A stretch of DNA of 64,000 nucleotides from Clostridia bacterium (GTDB lineage Bacteria; Bacillota; Clostridia; Oscillospirales; CAG-272). Position numbers and translations under genes: made by a program. The stretch's first letter is position 1. Every line of letters starts with the position of its first letter. This document shows positions 39,363 through 47,506 of this stretch, one piece after another. The stretch lies in the NCBI GenBank assembly GCA_017472255.1, contig JAFUQU010000011.1, positions 248,001 to 312,000 of the forward strand. The letters are read 5' to 3'. The notes under the pieces were generated by a model. The model was not told where the DNA came from. It was given only the letters and a program-made list of their open reading frames with translations, and searched no databases.

Positions 39363-40760
39363 ATGATGAACAAATCCTTTATTCCTAGCTCTTCCGCCGC
39401 TACCGAAACAGCTGAACTGTTCGATTCGCTGATTACCGGCTGCCGGGAGAATTATTCCATTCCCGCGTCCGCCTTCACAAACTACAACGTCAAGCGCGGT
39501 CTCCGCAACCCCGACGGAACCGGCGTCATGGCGGGCATCACCAAAATCGGCAACGCCCACGGTTACATTATCAACGAGGGCGATAAAATTTCCATTGACG
39601 GCGAACTTTACTACCGCGGCTACAACGTGGCCGACCTCATCCGCGGCTATACGCAGGAGGGTCGCTACGGCTTCGAAGAAACCGCCTATCTGCTTTTCTT
39701 CGGCGATCTGCCCACAAAGCGCCAGCTGGACGACTTCGACAAGCTGCTGGATTCCTACCGCTTCCTGCCGCCCCGCTTCACCGAGGACGTGATCATGAAA
39801 GCGCCCACGCCCTCCCTGATGAACAAAATCGCTACCGGCGTGCTCTCCCTTTACGCCTACGACGAGAACCCCGACGAAACCAGCCTGGAAAATATGCTCC
39901 GCCAGAGTATGCAGCTTCTGGCGCGCCTGCCCATCATCGCCGCGCAGGCTTACGCCTTCAACCGCAGCTATTTCTTCGGCGAAAGCCTGAACATACATAA
40001 CCCGCAGAACAACCTGTCCACCGCCCAGAACTTCCTGCGCATCATGCGCCCCGACTGCTCCTTCACCGAGGAGGAAGCCAAGCTGCTTGACCTCTGTCTG
40101 GTGCTTCACGCCGAGCACGGCGGCGGTAACAACTCCGCCTTCACCTGCCGCGTGGTTTCCTCGTCCGGCACCGACACCTATTCCGCCATCGCATCGGCCA
40201 TCACGTCGCTGAAGGGTCCCAAGCACGGCGGCGCAAACCTGAAGGTGCAGGAGATGTTCGACTGCATTAAAGAGGGCGTGCAGGATTGGAACGACGATGA
40301 GGAGATCATCTCCTTCCTCGAGAAGCTGCTTCGCGGCGAGGAGGGCGACCATTCCGGTCTGATTTATGGTATGGGTCACGCCATTTACACCCTGTCCGAC
40401 CCCCGCGCCGTCACGCTGAAGCATTACGCCAGAAGCCTCGCCGAGGGCACGGAATACGAGCGCGAATTCGACCTGCTGGAGTCGGTGGAACGCCTGACCC
40501 CCGCCGTTTACTCCCGCTACAAGCAGATCGATAAGAATATATGCGCCAACGTTGACCTTTATTCGGGGCTTGTCTATCGGATGCTGGGCATCCCCACCGA
40601 GCTGTACACGCCGCTGTTCGCCATCGCCAGAATCGCGGGCTGGTGCGCGCACCGCATCGAGGAGGTCTGCACAGGCAAGAAGATCATCCGCCCGGCGTAC
40701 AAAGCCATCGCGAAGCCCCGCGAATATGCGCCTCTTGAAGTGCGTAAGACTGAATTCTGA
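39363..40760 (+). CDS. gltA: Citrate synthase
   Basis: 465 residues from the ATG at 39363 (or 39366), 10 bases after TGGGGGT. It condenses acetyl-CoA with oxaloacetate. 'AHGYIINEGDKISIDGELYYRGYNVADLI' (parts) is the citrate-synthase N-terminal block. 'LVLHAEHGGGNNSAFTCRVVSSSGTDTYSAI' carries the first catalytic His (near residue 249), 'GPKHGGANLKV' the second (near 286), and 'GMGHAIYTLSDPRA' is also characteristic. An N-terminal extension of some 50 residues is typical of the long clostridial type. A membrane-protein gene follows and shares its terminator. Confidence 0.93.
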   Translation: MMNKSFIPSSSAATETAELFDSLITGCRENYSIPASAFTNYNVKRGLRNPDGTGVMAGITKIGNAHGYIINEGDKISIDGELYYRGYNVADLIRGYTQEGRYGFEETAYLLFFGDLPTKRQLDDFDKLLDSYRFLPPRFTEDVIMKAPTPSLMNKIATGVLSLYAYDENPDETSLENMLRQSMQLLARLPIIAAQAYAFNRSYFFGESLNIHNPQNNLSTAQNFLRIMRPDCSFTEEEAKLLDLCLVLHAEHGGGNNSAFTCRVVSSSGTDTYSAIASAITSLKGPKHGGANLKVQEMFDCIKEGVQDWNDDEEIISFLEKLLRGEEGDHSGLIYGMGHAIYTLSDPRAVTLKHYARSLAEGTEYEREFDLLESVERLTPAVYSRYKQIDKNICANVDLYSGLVYRMLGIPTELYTPLFAIARIAGWCAHRIEEVCTGKKIIRPAYKAIAKPREYAPLEVRKTEF

Positions 40761-40802
40761 TTCCATTTAAGCAAAAATAAATAAAGAGAGAGGTAAAGAC
40801 AA

Positions 40803-41630
40803 ATGGAAAACAAAACTAATCGGGGGGGGGCATTACCAGCCTTCCTGATCGCCCTGATCGGCACGATCATCAGCTTCATCCTTGACCGAGTGCCTGTGCT
40901 GTCGAATTTGATCTACAGCATGATGCACAATGCGGAGACGAGCGCCATCTTGAACACGATGCGGATGATCAGCATCGCCGTTATGTTCGTCGTGCTGCTG
41001 CTTATGGCAGTGATCTACATGAAGGGCATCACCAAGTGGAAGGTCAATCCGCTGCTGCTGATTCTGATGCCGCTGATTGCGTCCGCCGCCTCGAATTTCG
41101 TATCGTCGAAGATCGGTGCTGTACTGCAAACAGGCGGCATGACTTTGATTGCGCCGATCATGTGGTGTATCTACGCCGTCGTCGACTTTATCTGCTATTT
41201 CGTATGCCTGCTGATTCTGTTGAAGTGCTCCGAGCGGATTTCGCCCCGCAAGCCTGCAGGCGCGAAGCTCGATATCGCCATCATCGTCCTTTTCATCGCC
41301 ATCGGCGCGGTATTTGAGATGCTGGTCTTCGGCATGGATATGTATGAGCTGGCGTGGGTCGGCGGAATCTTCGTCGGTCTGGCGATTTTCTTCGGCGTGC
41401 GTCTGCCGGGCGCGCTTCTGCGCGACCGCTTTGTAAGCCTGGGCGACTTCGGCGGCATGACCTACGAGCAGATTTCCAAGAAGGTCGGACGCTGCAACGC
41501 CGAATCCTTCACCGTGGACGCGACGGGCGAGAGCATCGTCGTGCGCCAGTGGTTAGCTCCCGGCTACCACATTTCGCTGGTCTTCAAGAACGATCTCTGC
41601 GTCGGCAAAAACCACGAAGCCACGGTATAA
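40803..41630 (+). CDS. Hypothetical membrane protein with a 9-G tract in codons 7-9
   Basis: 275 residues. About six hydrophobic helices span residues 10-200; the last 70 residues are soluble ('GGMTYEQISKKVGRCNAESFTVDATGESIVVRQW'), perhaps a small cytosolic domain. I do not recognise the family. The reading frame passes through CGG GGG GGG right after MENKTN, i.e. nine consecutive G bases (40822-40830). A slippage there would shift the frame and silence the gene. The ribosome site AGAGAGGTAAAG is present. Probably co-transcribed with citrate synthase, 42 bp upstream. Confidence 0.65.
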   Translation: MENKTNRGGALPAFLIALIGTIISFILDRVPVLSNLIYSMMHNAETSAILNTMRMISIAVMFVVLLLMAVIYMKGITKWKVNPLLLILMPLIASAASNFVSSKIGAVLQTGGMTLIAPIMWCIYAVVDFICYFVCLLILLKCSERISPRKPAGAKLDIAIIVLFIAIGAVFEMLVFGMDMYELAWVGGIFVGLAIFFGVRLPGALLRDRFVSLGDFGGMTYEQISKKVGRCNAESFTVDATGESIVVRQWLAPGYHISLVFKNDLCVGKNHEATV

Positions 41631-41650
41631 ATTCCATATAATACCTTTCC

Positions 41651-41685
41651 AAACGGACGTTATTGTGAGATAACGTCCGTTTTTT
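41651..41685 (+). terminator. Terminator of the citrate synthase unit
   Basis: Stem AAACGGACGTTA/TAACGTCCGTTT (41651-41662 with 41671-41682) followed by TTTT. Confidence 0.9.
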
Positions 41686-41690
41686 CATCT

Positions 41691-41725
41691 ACGAAAATGT
41701 TTCGTGATTTTCGAAAATGTTTCGT
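41691..41725. promoter_or_regulatory. Tandem odd-length palindromic operators
   Basis: ACGAAA-ATG-TTTCGT at 41691-41705 and TCGAAA-ATG-TTTCGT at 41711-41725, two 15-bp dyads spaced 20 bp apart, just upstream of the -35 box of the lipoprotein gene. The same motif (ACGAAA-CTG-TTTCGT) stands at 50090-50104. Confidence 0.75.
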
Positions 41726-41736
41726 TCGCGAATCAA

Positions 41737-41766
41737 TTGACACCCGGCGATGCAAAATGCTATAAT
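41737..41766 (+). promoter_or_regulatory. Sigma-A promoter of the 41801 lipoprotein gene
   Basis: -35 TTGACA (41737-41742) and -10 TATAAT (41761-41766), spacer 18 bp. Confidence 0.82.
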
Positions 41767-41800
41767 AGGGACGTAATCAAAATTTCAGGAGGATTCAACC

Positions 41801-43270
41801 ATGAAAAAATTACGCACTCTGTCCCTGATTCTCGCCACGCTGACCGCGGCTTCCGCCGTTTCCTGCGGCGACAGCCAGACCGTCACGCCGTCGGGCGATA
41901 CCACCGCATCGCCGTCGGGTGATACGACGCCCGCCGAAACCGAGCCTGCTTACGCCTACCCGTCGCTGAACATGAACGGCGAGAAGTTTACCATCCTCAA
42001 CTCCACCACCACATGGGGCTTCTACACGAGCATCCACTTCGACGAAGCCACCGGCGAGGTGCTGGACGACGCGATTTACGACCGCAACCGCTTCGTCGAG
42101 GAAAAGTTCAACGTGGACATCGACGTGGTGGAGGAAAACCTCGATCAGGCGTACAAGTCGCTGAACTCGCTGATTATGGCGGGGGACGACGTGTATCAGG
42201 CGGCGTTCCTGAACAGCAACAGCATCGCGTCCATGATCACCGGCGGCTGCTTTGCCGACCTGTCGCAGATTTCCACTTTGCAGCTTGACGAGCCGTGGTG
42301 GGATCAGAACGTGCTGCGTGACGCCGCCATCGGACAGTCCGGCACCATCTTCGTCGCCGCTACCGACGTGTCCCTGATGGGCTTCGACGGCACTTACTGC
42401 ACCTTCATCAACGAGGACATGATGGCTGACCTGAACGCCCAAATGCCTTACGAACTGGCGCGGGAGGGAAGCTGGACGCTGGACGAGCTGCACAAGCTGA
42501 CCAAGCTGGGCGCGAACCTGAACGGCGCGTCCGACTACACATGGGACGCCGCCGGCTCTGCGACCTATGGCCTGATGAGCAACGCCACCTGTCCCATGGT
42601 GCTGCTGTTTGGTACGGGTGCGCGGCTTGTGGCAAACGGCGAAGACGGTCTGCCGGTCTACGCCTGCGAAAACGAGCATTTCTACAACGCCGCTGAAAAG
42701 ATCGCCGATCTGCTGTCCGCCGAGGGCGAATGGCTGCTTCTGAACAGCTCGGGCGCGAACCATTACGAAGCCGCCTTCAAGGCGGGCCGCTGCCTTGTCA
42801 CCATCGCCGAGCTGAAGGCAAGCTCCAAATTCCGCGAGATGGACGATAACTTCGGCATCGTTCCCATCCCCAAGCTGGATGAGAGCCAGAGCGAGTATTA
42901 CAACTACCGCACCGCTGTCAGCTCCTCTTTCTGCATCCCCGTGACCAGCGGCGACAGGGAATCCACCGGCATCATCATGGACGCGCTCTCCTATCTGACT
43001 TACACCGACGTTATGCCGATCTACTACGGCGTGACCGTCTCCCAGAAGGGGCTTCGCAACGACGAATCCATCGAAATGCTTGGCATCATCCGGGACAGCC
43101 GCATCTTCGACATTCCCAACTGCTACGGCTGGACGGAAGGCATTTACGGCAACATCCAGTCCCAGCTTGGCGGGGGCGATGGCGCGGTGGCGTCTACCGT
43201 GGCTTCCGGCAAGCAGGCGGTGCTCCAGCGGATTCAGAGCACCCTTGACCTGCTGGAAGAAAATTCGTGA
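41801..43270 (+). CDS. Extracellular solute-binding-like lipoprotein
   Basis: 489 residues. Signal peptide with lipobox 'SAVSC' (Cys near residue 22), then a Thr/Pro/Ser linker with a tandem 'PSGDTT' repeat. 'MNGEKFTILNSTTTWGFYT', 'GEVLDDAIYDRNRFVEEKFNVDI', 'STLQLDEPWWDQNVLRDAAIG' and 'EGSWTLDELHKLTKLGANL' recall type-1 sugar-binding proteins. By eye it is very similar along its full length to the protein at 56678, and more distantly to those at 11096, 43415 and 44698. It has no permease neighbours and stands as a single gene with its own promoter, operators and terminator. It probably captures an oligosaccharide or glycoside. Confidence 0.78.
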   Translation: MKKLRTLSLILATLTAASAVSCGDSQTVTPSGDTTASPSGDTTPAETEPAYAYPSLNMNGEKFTILNSTTTWGFYTSIHFDEATGEVLDDAIYDRNRFVEEKFNVDIDVVEENLDQAYKSLNSLIMAGDDVYQAAFLNSNSIASMITGGCFADLSQISTLQLDEPWWDQNVLRDAAIGQSGTIFVAATDVSLMGFDGTYCTFINEDMMADLNAQMPYELAREGSWTLDELHKLTKLGANLNGASDYTWDAAGSATYGLMSNATCPMVLLFGTGARLVANGEDGLPVYACENEHFYNAAEKIADLLSAEGEWLLLNSSGANHYEAAFKAGRCLVTIAELKASSKFREMDDNFGIVPIPKLDESQSEYYNYRTAVSSSFCIPVTSGDRESTGIIMDALSYLTYTDVMPIYYGVTVSQKGLRNDESIEMLGIIRDSRIFDIPNCYGWTEGIYGNIQSQLGGGDGAVASTVASGKQAVLQRIQSTLDLLEENS

Positions 43271-43299
43271 ATGAATTCGGAATAAATTGTAAAATATTG

Positions 43300-43330
43300 C
43301 AGGAGAAGCGGTCGCTTCTCCTGTTTTTTT
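43300..43330 (+). terminator. Terminator of the 41801 gene
   Basis: Stem CAGGAGAAGC/GCTTCTCCTG (43300-43309 with 43314-43323) followed by seven T. Confidence 0.92.
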
Positions 43331-43341
43331 ATCAATTGTAC

Positions 43342-43370
43342 TTGACAATCGACGTGCGTTATGCTATCAT
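43342..43370 (+). promoter_or_regulatory. Sigma-A promoter of the 43415-44698 pair
   Basis: -35 TTGACA (43342-43347) and -10 TATCAT (43365-43370), spacer 17 bp. Confidence 0.78.
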
Positions 43371-43414
43371 AAAGACATGGGAGCATTCCCAAATCGAATT
43401 TATGAGGTGAAACC

Positions 43415-44701
43415 ATGAACAAAATCGGCATTCTACTGGTTATGATGATGCTTGCCAACACGGCGGCTGTCACCATCGACGAAAACCTTCCCGAATACGA
43501 CTACTCCGACCTGGACTGCCACGGCGCAACCTACACCGTCCTGCACGAACCTTCGGACAGCGACGCTTATACGATGTTCCCCGAGGAGTGCAACGGCAAT
43601 ATCGTCAACGATTCCGCCTATGCGCGCAAAATCCGCACCGAGGAACAGCACAACGTGAAGATCGAAGCCTTCGTCACCGAGGACGCCAAGCGCATGACCC
43701 AGAACGCGGTGCTTGCCGCCGACGACTGCTTTGAAATCGCGTCCCTGTCCGTGACCGAGCTGACCCCGCTGGCGATAAGCGGCTTCTTCTACGACCTGAA
43801 CAAGGTCGAGGATCTCCAGCTCGATCAGCCCTGGTGGAATCAGTCCATCAACGAAAGCCTGTCCATCGGCGATGAGGGCTATCTCTTCGCTGCGGCGGCG
43901 GACGTTTCGTTCACCTCCTTCGATGAGGTAAGCTGCGTCTACTTCAACCGGGAAGCGCTGGGCGACAGCCTGTACCAAACGGTGCGCGAGGGCAACTGGA
44001 CGCTGGATAAGCTGCTTGCGCTGGCTAAGGACGGCTCCATCGATTTGAACGGCTCCGCCGACGCAGCCGCGCTGCTTGCAGGTGCGGGCGAATCCTTCCT
44101 CGCGGAGGATGCGGAGGGCAATATCAGCCTGAACAAGAACGATTCCCGCCTTTACGACGTGGTTGACAAGCTGACCGCCGTCTGGTCGAAGAAGGCTGCG
44201 GAGGATTCCGACGCGTTGTTCGCCGTCGCCACCGTGGGCGATTCCGCCGATTACGGCGAAGGCTGGGGCGTTCTGCCGATGCCCAAGTACGACCGCAGGG
44301 ACGATTACACGTCGCTGGTGACGAATCACTTTGAGATGCTGGTCATGCCGATTTTCATCCGCGATTCGAAGCTGGAAATGGTCGGCACCGTCACCGACGC
44401 GCTGGCTTACAACAGCACGAAGTACGGGCTGGAAATGCAGTATTATGAAGCGGAAAAAGACCTGTCCTCGCCTTATGCGGCGCTTAAAAAGGACAGCGAC
44501 AATATGCAGATGCTGAGGCTCATCCGCGACTCCCGCACGCTGGATACCGGCATTGCCTACGGCATGACGAACCGCCTGACGGCGGCGCTTCCGCAAATTC
44601 TTGAGACTGGCAGCCTTGCTTCCTCCATCGCAGCGAACGAACAGGTTATTCAAAAGACAATTGATTATACATTAGAAGCTGTTGACGAGCTTGACCGATG
44701 A
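43415..44701 (+). CDS. Secreted solute-binding-like protein without lipobox
   Basis: 428 residues. Same family as the 41801 protein ('DLQLDQPWWNQSINESLSIG', 'REGNWTLDKLLAL', 'LIRDSRTLDTGIAYG' match its 'LQLDEPWWDQNVLRDAAIG', 'EGSWTLDELHKL', 'IIRDSRIFDIPNCYG'). The N-terminus (MNKIGILLVMMMLANTAAV) is a short signal sequence with no cysteine, so the protein is either released or held by its hydrophobic end. It is about 60 residues shorter, lacks the linker and is more divergent. It starts the two-gene unit with 44698 (ATGA overlap). Ligand unknown. Confidence 0.6.
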   Translation: MNKIGILLVMMMLANTAAVTIDENLPEYDYSDLDCHGATYTVLHEPSDSDAYTMFPEECNGNIVNDSAYARKIRTEEQHNVKIEAFVTEDAKRMTQNAVLAADDCFEIASLSVTELTPLAISGFFYDLNKVEDLQLDQPWWNQSINESLSIGDEGYLFAAAADVSFTSFDEVSCVYFNREALGDSLYQTVREGNWTLDKLLALAKDGSIDLNGSADAAALLAGAGESFLAEDAEGNISLNKNDSRLYDVVDKLTAVWSKKAAEDSDALFAVATVGDSADYGEGWGVLPMPKYDRRDDYTSLVTNHFEMLVMPIFIRDSKLEMVGTVTDALAYNSTKYGLEMQYYEAEKDLSSPYAALKKDSDNMQMLRLIRDSRTLDTGIAYGMTNRLTAALPQILETGSLASSIAANEQVIQKTIDYTLEAVDELDR

Positions 44702-45687
44702 GGGCGCATAGCGGCATCCTGTTTCTGCTGGCGGTGCTGGCCGGGACGATTCCCGGCAGCGCCGCTTCGCTGGAAGCGGGTATGCAGGAACCATTCGTCA
44801 TTCTCCACGAACCGATTTCCGACGATCTGACCCTCGCGCCGGATGAGCTGACCGGCTCCAGGCTGAACGATTTGACCTATAAGCGCAATCGGCAGGTTGA
44901 GCTTCAATGCGGCGTGGAAATCGCTGCCATTCCGGCGGTCAACGTGGAATGGCGGCTGACCCAGGCGGCGCTGTCCGGGGATATGGAATACGATCTGGTG
45001 TCCGTTCCAGCGGGAACGGCGAAGCGGCTGGAGGAGCAGGGCAGTCTGCAAATTCTCCGTGATATCGACACGCTGTATCTTTCCCCGGCTTTTTTGGACA
45101 CGTCGCCCTGCCTTTATGCGAACGGCGGTTATTACGGCGATACGCTGCAAAATCTGGCGCTGTCAGGCGAATGGACGCGGGAAGCGTTCCTGCGCATTTC
45201 GAAGGAAGCGCAGAACGAGGACGTGCCCGTGCTGGTTCGCGACGCGGATTTCACGCATTCGGGTGAGCAGACCCTCGACACCGAGGGCGAAAGCCTGGTG
45301 TCCCAATTCCTCGACAATATTTACGACGCCCTCAACGACATTCTGCCCTTTGAAACCCGCCCGCGTTATCTGAGCGGCAGCAGCGTCGCGCCGCATTTCA
45401 TCGAATCGACGGTGGGAAGCTCGCTCACTTACGATGCGCTGGGCTATCGCATTCTGCCGATGCCCATGGAGGGTGACAGCTATGTGACGCCCGTCGGCGA
45501 GGACTGCCATCTGCTGGCGGTTCCGATCGGCGCGGGTACGGCGAAATCCGTCGAAGTGGCGTCCGCGCTTGCCTATCACAGCGCCGCGTCCATGGCGGAC
45601 AGCTACTATGAGTATCGTTCCAACAGCGACGCCGTCTCCGAAGCCGTCATGCGGCTGATTCATGAATCGCGCGAAAGAATTGATTGA
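44698..45687 (+). CDS. Short, divergent secreted solute-binding-like protein
   Basis: 329 residues. A cleavable signal peptide (GILFLLAVLAGTIPGSAAS) lacks a lipobox. Weak family marks are 'LTGSRLNDLTYKRNRQVELQCGVEIAAIP', which parallels 'TGEVLDDAIYDRNRFVEEKFNVDIDVV', and 'ALSGEWTREAFLRISKEAQ', which parallels 'EGSWTLDELHKLTKLG'. The WW ligand-loop motif and part of the central domain are missing, so it may be a degenerate or accessory member. Translation is coupled to 43415 by ATGA. No terminator is evident before the next promoter. Confidence 0.5.
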   Translation: MRAHSGILFLLAVLAGTIPGSAASLEAGMQEPFVILHEPISDDLTLAPDELTGSRLNDLTYKRNRQVELQCGVEIAAIPAVNVEWRLTQAALSGDMEYDLVSVPAGTAKRLEEQGSLQILRDIDTLYLSPAFLDTSPCLYANGGYYGDTLQNLALSGEWTREAFLRISKEAQNEDVPVLVRDADFTHSGEQTLDTEGESLVSQFLDNIYDALNDILPFETRPRYLSGSSVAPHFIESTVGSSLTYDALGYRILPMPMEGDSYVTPVGEDCHLLAVPIGAGTAKSVEVASALAYHSAASMADSYYEYRSNSDAVSEAVMRLIHESRERID

Positions 45688-45690
45688 CGC

Positions 45691-45719
45691 TTGACTTTCC
45701 TGACTTTTTGTGGTATACT
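45691..45719 (+). promoter_or_regulatory. Sigma-A promoter of the NMT1-type ABC operon
   Basis: -35 TTGACT (45691-45696) and -10 TATACT (45714-45719), spacer 17 bp. Confidence 0.78.
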
Positions 45720-45722
45720 AAT

Positions 45723-45744
45723 ACACGATGCAGCTGCATCGTGT
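45723..45744. promoter_or_regulatory. 22-bp perfect palindrome at the transcription start
   Basis: ACACGATGCAG/CTGCATCGTGT, a perfect dyad beginning 4 bases after the -10 box; a second small dyad GTGATCAC follows at about 45746-45753. It is well placed for a repressor that blocks the ABC operon. Confidence 0.75.
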
Positions 45745-45774
45745 GTGATCACATCAGGAAGGAAGTCATTCTAA

Positions 45775-46737
45775 ATGAAAATCAAACGCATTCTCGCCGT
45801 CATTTTGACGGCTGTTCTGGCACTTACCGCAGTCTCCTGCGGAAGCGCCGCTCCCGCCGATATCAACGTGGCGGTCATCAAAGGTCCCACAGGCGTCGGC
45901 ATGGCGTCGCTGATGGACAAAAACGCCAAAGGCGAAGCCGCGAACAATTATACCTTCACGCTGGCGTCCGCGCCCGATGAGGTGGTCGCTAAGTTCGCCA
46001 CCGAAATCGACATCGCCGCTGTTCCCACCAATCTGGCGGCCACCCTTTACAAGAAAATGGGCGGCAACGTGCGGATTTTGGCGGTGAATACGCTGGGCGT
46101 GCTGTCGATGCTGGAGAACGGCGAGTCCGTGAAAACCGTAGCCGACCTGAAGGGTAAAACCATCTACACCAGCGGTCAGGGCGCGAACCCCGAGTATATC
46201 CTCCGCTACGTGCTGGAGGGCAACGGCATTGACCCCGATAAGGACGTGACCATCGAATTCGTCGGCACCAACGACGAGCTGGTCGCTGCCCTCGTTTCGG
46301 GCAAGGCGCAGATCGCCATGGTTCCCGAACCCGCCGCCACCACCGTTATGACTAAGGTGGAAACCCTCCGCCGGGCGTTTGACATGACCGACGAGTGGGA
46401 CAAGATTTCCGATCAGCCGCTGATGATGGGCTGTGTCATCGCCCGCGCCGATTTCCTCGAAGCCAACGAGGGCGCGGTGAAGAATTTTCTCAAGGAATAT
46501 GAGGAATCCATCGCCGTCTGCGAGGACGTGGAAACGGCGGCAAAGCTTTGCGAGGAGCAGGGAATTATCCCCAGCGCAGCGGTGGCCGCCAAGGCAATCC
46601 CCGGCTGCAACGTGACCTACGTGGCAGGCAAAACGATGAAGGAAGCCCTCGCCGCCTACTATCAGGTGCTGTTCGACGGCAATCCCGCGTCCATCGGCGG
46701 AGAAATCCCGGATGATGCCTTCTACTACCTCGGTTGA
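45775..46737 (+). CDS. ABC transporter substrate-binding lipoprotein, NMT1/SsuA-like
   Basis: 320 residues. Lipobox 'LTAVSC' (Cys near 22). 'VAVIKGPTGVGMASLMD', 'TEIDIAAVPTNLAATLYKK', 'DLKGKTIYTSGQGANPEYILRYVLE' and 'LVSGKAQIAMVPEPAATTVM' are typical of the NMT1/THI5 and sulfonate/nitrate binding protein group. The ligand could be a sulfonate, nitrate-like anion or thiamine precursor and cannot be chosen from the sequence. Its 3' end overlaps the permease gene by 26 bp. Confidence 0.85.
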   Translation: MKIKRILAVILTAVLALTAVSCGSAAPADINVAVIKGPTGVGMASLMDKNAKGEAANNYTFTLASAPDEVVAKFATEIDIAAVPTNLAATLYKKMGGNVRILAVNTLGVLSMLENGESVKTVADLKGKTIYTSGQGANPEYILRYVLEGNGIDPDKDVTIEFVGTNDELVAALVSGKAQIAMVPEPAATTVMTKVETLRRAFDMTDEWDKISDQPLMMGCVIARADFLEANEGAVKNFLKEYEESIAVCEDVETAAKLCEEQGIIPSAAVAAKAIPGCNVTYVAGKTMKEALAAYYQVLFDGNPASIGGEIPDDAFYYLG

Positions 46738-47506
46738 GCAAAGAAAAAATACGCGAAGCCCCCTGCGCCGTCTGGCATGGGGGCTTGGCGTGTTTGTGTT
46801 CTGGCTGACGCTTTGGCAGCTGCTGTCCATGCTGGTGGGGCAGGAGCTTCTGCTCCCGCCGCCGCTTCTGGTGGCGAAAACCTGGCTTATGCTGGCGGGA
46901 ACGGCGGCGTTCTGGCAGGCGGCGGGGCTGTCTCTGCTGCGGGTGCTGGCAGGCTTCGCGGCGGGAACGATAATCGGCGCCCTCTGTGCCTTTGGCACCC
47001 ACTACAGCCAGATTTTGTACGCGCTGCTGACGCCGATTCTGCGGATGATTCGCGCGGTGCCGGTGGCGTCGTTCATCATTCTGGCGCTGGTTTGGGTGCG
47101 CACCGAAGCGCTGCCCAGCTTCATCTCGGCGGCGATGGCGATTCCCATGGTCTGGCAGAGCGTGTCGGGCGCGCTGGAATCGGGCGTGAGCCGTGAACTG
47201 CTGGAAATGGCGGCGGTCTACGGCTTCACGAAAAAGAAAACCTTCCTCGCGGTGGTTCTGCCGTCGATCTGGCCGACGTTTCTGTCGGGCGCGGTGTCGG
47301 CGCTGGGATTCGCGTGGAAGTCGGGCATCGCGGCGGAGGTTATCTGCCAGCCCAAGCTGTCCATCGGACGGCAGCTGCAATCGGCGAAGGTTTATCTGGA
47401 GACGCCGCAGGTGTTCGCGTGGACAGCCACCGTCTGCCTGCTGTCAATGGGGATTGAATGGCTGCTTGCGCGTGCGGTGAAGAAAGGCGGGCGGAATGGA
47501 CGATAA
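46712..47506 (+). CDS. ABC transporter permease, SsuC/TauC-like
   Basis: 264 residues with six predicted helices. 'SLLRVLAGFAAGTIIGALCAF', 'LRMIRAVPVASFIILALVWV' and the EAA loop 'LLEMAAVYGFTKKKTFLAVVLPSIWPTFLSG' (parts) place it with the nitrate/sulfonate/taurine permeases. It starts within the end of the binding-protein gene and overlaps the ATPase gene by 11 bp. Confidence 0.88.
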   Translation: MMPSTTSVEQRKNTRSPLRRLAWGLGVFVFWLTLWQLLSMLVGQELLLPPPLLVAKTWLMLAGTAAFWQAAGLSLLRVLAGFAAGTIIGALCAFGTHYSQILYALLTPILRMIRAVPVASFIILALVWVRTEALPSFISAAMAIPMVWQSVSGALESGVSRELLEMAAVYGFTKKKTFLAVVLPSIWPTFLSGAVSALGFAWKSGIAAEVICQPKLSIGRQLQSAKVYLETPQVFAWTATVCLLSMGIEWLLARAVKKGGRNGR

